This document shows positions 57,618-64,000 of a stretch of DNA of 64,000 nt, piece after piece. Position 1 is the stretch's first letter; the number at the start of each line of letters is the position of its first letter. The notes under the pieces were generated by a model. It was given only the letters and a program-made list of their open reading frames with translations, was not told the DNA's origin and searched no databases. Both the position numbers and the translations under genes were made by a program. The stretch spans positions 1 through 64,000 of the forward strand of contig CASEUJ010000015.1 of NCBI GenBank assembly GCA_949291125.1, written 5' to 3'. The DNA is from an uncultured Ruminococcus sp. GTDB lineage: Bacteria > Bacillota > Clostridia > Oscillospirales > Ruminococcaceae.

Positions 57618-58406
57618 ATGGCAAAATATAGGGGTAGCTTAACCGAAGAGCGTGTATCGGAACTTACGCTTGAGTCGCTGAAAAAAGACCCGGCGGGTAT
57701 TGTTGAATATCCGGTGCTGGAGTTTGATGATCGTGCACTGCGTCTGCTCTCCACCGGTGTGGCAGAAACACTGCGTCAGAGTAGCTGTAAGCCGCGCGGC
57801 GGACTGGGATATCGCGTTCTTAAGCGCACATTGGATATTATATTGTCGCTGATTGCAATGATTGTACTTGCGATTCCGATTTCGATTGTGGCGATTGTGA
57901 TTTATGCGGAAGATAAGGGGTCGCCGTTTTTTTCACAGTCGCGTCTGACGAAGAACGGAAAAGTGTTCCGGATGTATAAACTCCGGTCGATGTGTATGGA
58001 TGCGGAACAAAAGTTTGAACAGGTGCAGAAGGACAACGAATCGGACGGCATCGCCTTCAAAAGTGAGAACGATCCGCGCATCACCAGGATCGGACGTTTT
58101 ATCCGCAAGACCTCGATCGATGAGCTGCCGCAGCTCTGGAATGTGCTAAAGGGCGATATGTCGATCATTGGACCGCGTCCGCCACTCCCGCGTGAAGTGG
58201 TGCTGTACACGCCGCATCAGATGGAACGACTGCTTGTGAAGGGCGGTCTGTCCTGCACTTGTCAGGTCGAGGGCAGAAGCGATATGGAATTCGACAAATG
58301 GGTCGAATCGGATATCGAGTACATCAAAACACGCAGCACAAAGCTGGATCTGAAGCTGATGTGTAAGACAATCGGCGCAGTTGTCAAGAAAAAGGGTGCG
58401 AGATAG
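57618..58406 (+). CDS. undecaprenyl-phosphate sugar phosphotransferase (exopolysaccharide initiating)
   Basis: 262 residues. After a polar N-terminal part (1-65) come one hydrophobic re-entrant segment (RTLDIILSLIAMIVLAIPIS) and the bacterial sugar transferase domain with SRLTKNGKVFRMYKLRSM, TRIGRFIRKTSIDELPQL and GDMSIIGPRPPLP. It moves a sugar-1-phosphate to the lipid carrier at the inner membrane face. No other polysaccharide genes are adjacent. The ribosome site is distant (TTAGGAG, about 17 bases). Confidence 0.92.
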   Translation: MAKYRGSLTEERVSELTLESLKKDPAGIVEYPVLEFDDRALRLLSTGVAETLRQSSCKPRGGLGYRVLKRTLDIILSLIAMIVLAIPISIVAIVIYAEDKGSPFFSQSRLTKNGKVFRMYKLRSMCMDAEQKFEQVQKDNESDGIAFKSENDPRITRIGRFIRKTSIDELPQLWNVLKGDMSIIGPRPPLPREVVLYTPHQMERLLVKGGLSCTCQVEGRSDMEFDKWVESDIEYIKTRSTKLDLKLMCKTIGAVVKKKGAR

Positions 58407-58437
58407 AACGCGCATTCAGACAAACAGAAAAATGAAA

Positions 58438-58482
58438 GGGGCAGTCTTGGCGAGAATGGGTCGGGGCTGCCCGTTTTTTGAA
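58438..58482 (+). terminator. terminator of the sugar transferase gene
   Basis: GGGGCAGTC/GGGCTGCCC stem followed by GTTTTTTG. Confidence 0.75.
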
Positions 58483-58580
58483 AAAACACGAAATTTCGGG
58501 AACGCAACCAGAAGGTGACACGAAATATCGGCAAATGCAACACAAAATTGGTGGTATTTTCATAGGAAAGCTGGTATACG

Positions 58581-58878
58581 ATGACGATTGCAGCGTCGCT
58601 GTTTGTCTATGCCGTTATGCAAAAGGGGAACTACGACATCCAGAGCTATAACCGGGAAAATTGCCCCAAGCCGGAAAAGATGACAGACACCATCTGTGGC
58701 TGTATTATAATGGCAGCAACGATTCTGTTTCTAATCTGGAGCATGGTGTTTTACGGCTGGGAGATCTGCTGGATTGTTTTCCCGGCGGAGTATTTTGTGC
58801 GACATTGTCAGCGTGATCGGGGAATATTTCGAAAAGGAAAAAATGCCTGATCTGGAACACCAAAATAAAGCGAAGTAA
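58581..58878 (+). pseudogene. small membrane protein, probably frameshifted
   Basis: The frame from ATG 58581 encodes hydrophobic segments (CGCIIMAATILFLIWSMVFYG, then EICWIVFP) but after 58785 turns into unlikely sequence ending at 58850. In another frame the DNA reads ILCDIVSVIGEYFEKEKM and ends at TAA 58876-58878, a natural continuation of IVFP-type membrane proteins. A one-base indel near 58784-58790 would join the two. The ribosome site is weak. Family not recognised. Confidence 0.45.
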
Positions 58879-58978
58879 CATCGTATCGCTGCGCTGTGGA
58901 CTTGTTGAGTTGACTTGTTCAGAGCGCAGCTTTGTATTTCCGGGAGAGCCGGTTTCGTCTTTCGACATTGAAAATCAC

Positions 58979-59007
58979 TTGTCAACTTCGCCGCAATATG
59001 CTATAAT
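58979..59007 (+). promoter_or_regulatory. promoter of the GTPase-NYN gene
   Basis: TTGTCA (58979-58984), 17-base spacer, TATAAT (59002-59007). Confidence 0.75.
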
Positions 59008-59050
59008 AAAATCAAATCTATTCCACCAGAAAGGAGCCGTCTTATCCTCC

Positions 59051-61684
59051 ATGAAGCGTCTTGTCATTGGCATCACAGCCCACGTCGATGCCGGAAAAAC
59101 GACTCTGGCCGAAGCCATCCTCTATCGTACCGGCGAGATCCGCAAACTCGGCCGCGTGGATCACCGCGATGCATTCCTTGACACCCACCCAATGGAACGC
59201 GATCGCGGCATTACCATCTTCTCTAAACAGGCAGGCTTTTCCTATGGCGACGCCCACTATACTCTTTTGGATACCCCCGGCCATGTGGACTTCGCCGCCG
59301 AAACTGAACGCACCATGCAGGTATTGGACTATGCCATCTTGGTCATCAGCGGCACCGATGGCGTACAGAGTCATACAGAAACCATCTGGCGGCTGTTGCG
59401 GCGCTATGGCGTTCCGACCTTTTTGTTTGTCAATAAAATGGATCTTGCCGGCGCCAACAAAGATGCCCGGCTTTCTCAACTGCGTTCTCGATTCGGCGAT
59501 CGGGTCGTGGACTTTTCCGACGACGAGAGCGATACATTCTATGAACAATTGGCGCTGTTGGATGAAGACTGGATGAACCGCTATCTAGACACTGGTATGA
59601 TCCCACAAGAGGACATCCGCCAGAAGATCGCTACATGCGGTCTTGTGCCCTGTTATTTCGGCTCTGCGCTGCGGCTTAAGGGTGTGGATGCATTTCTCGA
59701 GGGCTTAGACCGCTATACAATCGAGCCGCAGGTGCATCCGACATTTGGCGCACGGGTCTATAAAATCCATACCGACGAGAAGGGCGCAAGGCTGACAAAT
59801 CTCAAAGTGACCGGTGGCGTACTCCGAGTGCGTGATATGGTATCTTACACTGCCGAGGACGGTACATTGATGCAGGAAAAGGTTAACCAGATCCGCATCT
59901 ATGACGGCGCACGATTTCAGGGGGTGGAACAGGCAGAACCGGGTATGATTTGTGCGGTTACGGGACTGACGCGCACCTATGCTGGCGCCGGACTTGGTGC
60001 AGAGCCGAATGCTGCGCCGCCGCTGTTAGAGCCAGTTTTGCACTATGGCGTGATTCTGCCTGACGGTATTGATCCACATACGGCGTGGGAAAAGCTGCGA
60101 ACGCTGGAACAGGAAGATCCGGCACTGCATATGCTCTGGGATGAGGTACACGGACAGATTCGTGTACAGCTGATGGGAGAAGTGCAGTTAGAGGTGCTTG
60201 AAAAGCTGATACAAGAGCGTTTTTCGCTTACGGTGTCCTTTGATGACGGACAGATTTCCTATCGAGAAACCATTGCTGCACCGGTTGAGGGTGTGGGACA
60301 CTATGAACCGCTGCGGCACTATGCCGAGGTGCATCTGATCCTGACGCCGCTTCCACCCGGCAGTGGCTTACAGTTCGACTCGATCTGCCGGGAGGATGAT
60401 CTTGATCGCAACTGGCAGCGGCTTGTGCTGACCCATTTGGCGGAGAAGATACATGTGGGGGTGTTGACTGGCTCGCCGATCACTGACATGCGCATCACTC
60501 TCTGCGCTGGACGTGCCCATAAAAAGCACACCGAGGGCGGCGATTTTCGACAGGCAACCTATCGTGCGGTGCGCAACGGTCTACGAAAAGCAGAAAGTAT
60601 CTTGTTAGAGCCGTGGTATGATTTTACGCTGGAAGTACCGACTCACTGTGTGGGACGAGCTATGACGGATTTACAGCAGATGCACGCCAAAACTGCATCG
60701 CCCATCACTGACGGCGACCAGACCATGCTCACTGGCAGCGTACCTGTTGCGGCGATCGCCGGTTACGCCAAGGATGTGGCAGGATATACCAAAGGTGTAG
60801 GAAGGCTCAGCTGTGTCCAGAAGGGTTATGCCCCCTGTGAGAATGCAGCGGCAGTGATCGAGTCTATCGGCTATGACTGTGACGGTGATCTCGAAAATAC
60901 GGCGGATTCCATCTTCTGCGGCCACGGTGCAGGCTTTCATGTCTCTTGGGACGAGGTCGAGCAGTATATGCACCTGCCTCTGACTCTTCAAAAACGTACA
61001 GCGCCGGATGACGATGCTTCGGCGAATCCATCCGCATCGCACAGAATTGATCGTGCATCCTATGGCGGTAGCATTGAAGAGGACAAAGAACTGATGGCGA
61101 TCTTTGAACGCACTTATGGTAAGATCGACCGCGATCCCAGACGCGCAATGAATACGCCCAGAGATGAGATTGAACCGACTGAGCCGGCAAGACCAATCGT
61201 GCCGGTAGATTTGAACCGCACGGAATATGTGTTGGTAGATGGTTATAATATGATCTTTGCATGGGACGAACTCAAGGCCATCGCCGCCGAAAATCTAGAT
61301 GCGGCACGGGGGCGGCTGATGCAGATCTTAAGCAACTACTGCGGATATCGCCAGTGCAGGCTGATTTTAGTATTCGATGCCTATCGGGTGAAGGGACAGC
61401 GTCGGGAGGTAGAGCAGTACCACAACATTAGTGTCGTCTATACCAAAGAGGCAGAAACGGCGGACAGTTATATTGAAAAGATTTCGCATGAGCTTTCCAA
61501 GGAAAACCGGGTGCGTGTGGCAACCTCTGATGGTATGGAGCAGATGATCATTTTGGGAAACGGCGCGCTCCGGGTGCCGGCGGAGGAGTTCCGACAGGAG
61601 GTCAAACAGACAGAAGCCGCGATTCGGGAATATGCATCCCGGCAAAAACTCGGAAAGAAGACAATCCGGGAGAAAAAGCGATAG
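59051..61684 (+). CDS. TetM/EF-G-like translation GTPase fused to a YacP/Rae1-like NYN ribonuclease domain
   Basis: 878 residues. The N-terminal translational GTPase has AHVDAGKTTL (G1), RGITIF (G2), DTPGHVDF (G3) and NKMDL (G4). EF-G-like domains II to V follow (about 235-650), in the arrangement of ribosomal protection proteins. After a polar linker (about 650-720), residues about 722-860 form an NYN domain (EYVLVDGYNMIFAWDEL, LVFDAYRVKG, KEAETADSYIE, RVATSDGMEQ) with the acidic residues of PIN-like nucleases, as in YacP/Rae1, an A-site mRNA endonuclease in Bacillus. The joined protein would bind the ribosome by its GTPase part and could cut mRNA there. Tetracycline resistance is not implied. 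Confidence 0.85.
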   Translation: MKRLVIGITAHVDAGKTTLAEAILYRTGEIRKLGRVDHRDAFLDTHPMERDRGITIFSKQAGFSYGDAHYTLLDTPGHVDFAAETERTMQVLDYAILVISGTDGVQSHTETIWRLLRRYGVPTFLFVNKMDLAGANKDARLSQLRSRFGDRVVDFSDDESDTFYEQLALLDEDWMNRYLDTGMIPQEDIRQKIATCGLVPCYFGSALRLKGVDAFLEGLDRYTIEPQVHPTFGARVYKIHTDEKGARLTNLKVTGGVLRVRDMVSYTAEDGTLMQEKVNQIRIYDGARFQGVEQAEPGMICAVTGLTRTYAGAGLGAEPNAAPPLLEPVLHYGVILPDGIDPHTAWEKLRTLEQEDPALHMLWDEVHGQIRVQLMGEVQLEVLEKLIQERFSLTVSFDDGQISYRETIAAPVEGVGHYEPLRHYAEVHLILTPLPPGSGLQFDSICREDDLDRNWQRLVLTHLAEKIHVGVLTGSPITDMRITLCAGRAHKKHTEGGDFRQATYRAVRNGLRKAESILLEPWYDFTLEVPTHCVGRAMTDLQQMHAKTASPITDGDQTMLTGSVPVAAIAGYAKDVAGYTKGVGRLSCVQKGYAPCENAAAVIESIGYDCDGDLENTADSIFCGHGAGFHVSWDEVEQYMHLPLTLQKRTAPDDDASANPSASHRIDRASYGGSIEEDKELMAIFERTYGKIDRDPRRAMNTPRDEIEPTEPARPIVPVDLNRTEYVLVDGYNMIFAWDELKAIAAENLDAARGRLMQILSNYCGYRQCRLILVFDAYRVKGQRREVEQYHNISVVYTKEAETADSYIEKISHELSKENRVRVATSDGMEQMIILGNGALRVPAEEFRQEVKQTEAAIREYASRQKLGKKTIREKKR

Positions 61685-61707
61685 ATGTTTCTTACAGATG
61701 TTGTTAG

Positions 61708-61754
61708 AAAAACCGCTCTGGGATACGCATTGCCGTATCCCAGAGCGGTTTCTG
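61708..61754 (+). terminator. bidirectional terminator
   Basis: 17-bp perfect stem AACCGCTCTGGGATACG/CGTATCCCAGAGCGGTT, A run before and TT after; it separates two converging genes. Confidence 0.8.
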
Positions 61755-61772
61755 ACTTTAGTTTTGCCTGTT

Positions 61773-62555
61773 TTAGATCAGCCCGAAGTGCTCCAGCGCA
61801 CGATAGACCCCATCGTCTTTTAAGTTCGCCGTGATGTAGTCCGCATAGGGGTAGAGCATCTTTCCCTCACCCATGGCAATGCCTGTTCCGGCAAGTTGTA
61901 ACATCGGTGCATCATTGAGGCTGTCACCGATGGCATAGACTTGTTCCGGCTTTGCATCTAAAAGCGTCATCATCTGCTGCATGGCTGTTGCTTTAGAATA
62001 ACCGCATGGCACCATCTCGGAAAAGCCGTTGCCTCGGTCGATAAAGTCGAATTTCCCGGCAATGCCGTCCTGAAGTCCCTGGAGATCGGTCTGCGCATCA
62101 TACCAGATGACAAATTTGTCGATGCACCAGTCCGCCGTTTCCGGTACAGGATAGAATGCGGTATCCTTTTTATCATAGTGCTCAAGCAGTGACACAAGCC
62201 CGGGCAGCATCCGCGCATGTTCGTCGTAGTAAATGGCGTCGCTGCATTCATAGAGTACACCGGCATTGGTCCGGCGCACCAGTTCAACCATCTCCCGGCT
62301 CCGCTCCGGGGACTGGACGACGTGGAATACGGTTTTCCCGCCATATTCCATTTCGGTGCCACAACCATAGATATAGCCGTCAAAGCCGATCTCCCGCACA
62401 AATGCATCTACATTCATAGCGGTGCGACCGGTGTTGATCAGGGCAAGATTGCCCTTTTCCCGGGCACGCCGGATGGCACGGACGGCAGACTCCGGCAAAA
62501 AGTCGCCTTCGCCCACCAGAGTGCCGTCAATATCAAAGAAAATCAAGTTTTGCAA
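61773..62555 (-). CDS. HAD-superfamily phosphatase, Cof type
   Basis: 260 residues: FFDIDGTLVG holds the nucleophile Asp, NTGR is motif II, and GDSLNDAPM is motif IV; the cap between them is of the C2 type. It likely removes phosphate from sugar phosphates or flavin precursors. It starts with TTG at 62555 behind AGAGGA, within the end of the upstream kinase gene (13-base overlap). Cof-type phosphatases can act in riboflavin synthesis, and ribH is two genes upstream, but that link is only suggestive. Confidence 0.88.
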   Translation of the reverse strand: MQNLIFFDIDGTLVGEGDFLPESAVRAIRRAREKGNLALINTGRTAMNVDAFVREIGFDGYIYGCGTEMEYGGKTVFHVVQSPERSREMVELVRRTNAGVLYECSDAIYYDEHARMLPGLVSLLEHYDKKDTAFYPVPETADWCIDKFVIWYDAQTDLQGLQDGIAGKFDFIDRGNGFSEMVPCGYSKATAMQQMMTLLDAKPEQVYAIGDSLNDAPMLQLAGTGIAMGEGKMLYPYADYITANLKDDGVYRALEHFGLI

Positions 62556-63076
62556 TGGGTATCGTTCCTCTTTTCATGGGGTGATATCGTGGGAAGTGAT
62601 GCCAGAAACGCGGCACTTTCTTCCCGTGTCTGGAAGACATGGATTTGTTTTCCCGCCGCCTGCTGAAGCAGTCTTATAATCTCGGGGCGTCCCCAGATGG
62701 AAAATTTGCGGATGGAGTTTAAAAATTTCTCATCTGGTGCAGTTTCTACCCAGGGCAAGTCTTCCCGGGGCTTGCCGATCCGGGATAGGGCACCTGACAG
62801 ACACACTTCCACTGGAAAGTCCAGCCAGAACACCGTGTCGCAAAATTCCAGTCGCCGGGGCATGGTGCGCCGATAGTTGCCGTCGATTATCCAGCGATCC
62901 TGCTGAAGAATCTGCTCTAGGGTCTGATCAAATTCCGCTCGGATAGCAGTAGTCCTGTCCGGCCGGTGCCAGAGCATGTCCAGATAATACAGCGGCAGTC
63001 CAGTTTTTTCTTGCAGTGCTCGTGCAAACGTACTCTTGCCGCTGCCGGGACAGCCGATGACCAATATGCGCTGCAT
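62543..63076 (-). CDS. small P-loop kinase (adenylate kinase/FlaR-like)
   Basis: 177 residues: P-loop GCPGSGKST, LYYLDMLWHRPD and RWIIDGNYRRTM, as in the FlaR/topology-modulation family of small nucleotide kinases of unknown substrate. The stop of ribH lies four bases upstream and the gene overlaps the HAD gene, so these are one operon. Confidence 0.85.
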   Translation of the reverse strand: MQRILVIGCPGSGKSTFARALQEKTGLPLYYLDMLWHRPDRTTAIRAEFDQTLEQILQQDRWIIDGNYRRTMPRRLEFCDTVFWLDFPVEVCLSGALSRIGKPREDLPWVETAPDEKFLNSIRKFSIWGRPEIIRLLQQAAGKQIHVFQTREESAAFLASLPTISPHEKRNDTHCKT

Positions 63077-63080
63077 CGGC

Positions 63081-63548
63081 TTATGCTTCTAGATTCGAGA
63101 ATAGGCTCACCAGCTCCAACGCAGACATTGCGCAGTCATATCCCTTGTTGCCCGCTTTTGTGCCGGCACGTTCGATCGCTTGTTCAATGGTATCAGTGGT
63201 GAGGACGCCGAAGAGTACCGGTACGCCGGATTCGAGTCCCACCTGGGCGATGCCCTTCGACACCTCAGCGCAGACATAGTCATAGTGGCTTGTCGAGCCG
63301 CGGATCACTGCACCCACGCAGATGATCGCGTCGTACTTGCCCGAATGTGCCAGCTTCTTTGCTGCCAGCGGAATCTCAAAGGCGCCAGGTACCCATGCTA
63401 AGGTAATATCCTCGCCGTCTACGCCATGGCGCAGCAGACAATCCTCTGCACCGCCAATTAGCTTGCTGGTGATAAATTCATTGAACCGGGATGCCACAAT
63501 GGCGATTTTACGTCCCTTGCCTTCATACATGCCTTCTAATGTTTTCAT
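63081..63548 (-). CDS. ribH: 6,7-dimethyl-8-ribityllumazine synthase
   Basis: 155 residues. It makes the lumazine precursor of riboflavin. Motifs: [41 protein letters not shown] (with the catalytic His) and [24 protein letters not shown] precedes the ATG. The other rib genes are not in this window. Confidence 0.96.
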   Translation of the reverse strand: MKTLEGMYEGKGRKIAIVASRFNEFITSKLIGGAEDCLLRHGVDGEDITLAWVPGAFEIPLAAKKLAHSGKYDAIICVGAVIRGSTSHYDYVCAEVSKGIAQVGLESGVPVLFGVLTTDTIEQAIERAGTKAGNKGYDCAMSALELVSLFSNLEA

Positions 63549-63587
63549 GATAGTTCCTCCTGAAAAATATATTGGATGTTTATGGGA

Positions 63588-64000
63588 TTATTGCGGCATT
63601 TCACCGCAAAGCTCTCGATAAAATACATCGAGCTTTCCGAAATAGCCTGGATTCCACGGCTTGTTTTTGCCGCAATAGTGAATAATTGTGGTGTTTTCTC
63701 TGACCCATTCCACGTCACGGACTGTGTTTGGATGCCGCGCGTTGTATAGCGCCAGAATTCGGTCGCTCAGGTTATAGCGATAGCTGTCCACAAGCTGAAT
63801 CTGTTTGCCGTAGAGCGCTGTGATAATATCCTGATCCGGTAAAAGCAGCCGATTCTTTTTGTCCCGGACAAAGTCGATGACTTCCTGCGTCGTCTGCTGT
63901 CGGCGCAGCTGCTCGAGATGCATCAGCATGACGCCGGTGTTGATATAGGGTACGTCCGTTTCAATGCCCAGCCGCAGCTGATTCATCTTGTTGAAGAGTG
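63588..64000 (-). CDS. glycosyltransferase family 8-like protein (partial)
   Basis: The C-terminal part only; the frame continues past the right edge (LFNKMNQL at the border). Visible GT8 features: YINTGVMLMHLEQLR, LPDQDIITALYG and IIHYCGKNKPWNPGY near the end. The family transfers galactose or glucose to lipopolysaccharide or wall glycans. The start lies outside the window. Confidence 0.9.
   Translation of the reverse strand, partial: LFNKMNQLRLGIETDVPYINTGVMLMHLEQLRRQQTTQEVIDFVRDKKNRLLLPDQDIITALYGKQIQLVDSYRYNLSDRILALYNARHPNTVRDVEWVRENTTIIHYCGKNKPWNPGYFGKLDVFYRELCGEMPQ

Noticed and set aside
59051..61684. Tetracycline-resistance gene (tetM-like)
   Set aside because: The GTPase resembles ribosomal protection proteins, but the C-terminal nuclease domain and chromosomal context give no evidence of resistance.

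Overview
The window looks like a chromosomal segment of a cellulosome-producing, spore-forming Ruminococcus-type Oscillospiraceae bacterium (low-GC Gram-positive phylum, moderately high GC). This rests on four dockerin-bearing secreted proteins, a wall-anchored single-cohesin protein, a GH9 cellulase, sigma-A promoters with 17-base spacers, a CIRCE heat-shock operator and the dipicolinate synthase genes of sporulation. The species is an inference and was not tested.

Layout. 1-730: 3' end of 23S rRNA, then tRNA-Lys, tRNA-Glu, 5S rRNA and tRNA-Asn behind their own consensus promoter. 730-8230: divergent tatD and alr, then a 2-hydroxyacyl-CoA dehydratase activase-type system split into two genes with a lipoprotein gene between them. 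8300-15200: two large carbohydrate-binding beta-helix proteins on the minus strand (one broken by an in-frame TAA, one with an N-terminal dockerin) around a small XRE regulator with a 34-bp palindromic operator. 15400-19150: a lipoprotein, guaB and an AT-richer, probably acquired ferredoxin-like aldo/keto reductase. 19400-31370: one long glycan-uptake operon with a solute-binding protein carrying carbohydrate-binding modules, two permease pairs, an NHL/TPR protein, a Yip1-like membrane protein and a DUF5696 protein, but no ATPase. 31480-34900: a candidate small RNA, a dockerin-bearing SGNH esterase and an HtrA protease.

35030-41820 is the most striking part. The sporulation operon dpaA-dpaB is interrupted near the 3' end of dpaA by a 5,167-bp element. 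The element encodes a dockerin protein, a sortase-anchored cohesin protein and a large serine recombinase. Joining the two flanks at a shared CC/CCA restores a full 297-residue DpaA reading frame whose stop overlaps the dpaB start. The element's reconstructed attP is an imperfect palindrome centred exactly on that CC. A perfect sigma-K-type promoter lies upstream of dpaA. This resembles the skin and vfbin intervening elements that are excised from sporulation genes in Bacillus mother cells, but here the cargo is cellulosomal. The excision itself is inferred, not shown.

41980-51040: AEC transporter, sirtuin, dtd, an aminotransferase, a ROK regulator, a degenerate metallo-beta-lactamase-fold protein, and a run of four regulators (HxlR, ArsR, AraC, AraC). 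51060-57220: dockerin-bearing GH9 cellulase, PPi-type phosphofructokinase and CIRCE-controlled htpG. 57320-64000: an exopolysaccharide initiating sugar transferase, a frameshifted small membrane protein, a TetM/EF-G-like GTPase fused to a YacP/Rae1-like NYN nuclease, and a minus-strand cluster of a GT8 glycosyltransferase (running off the window), ribH, a small P-loop kinase and a HAD phosphatase.
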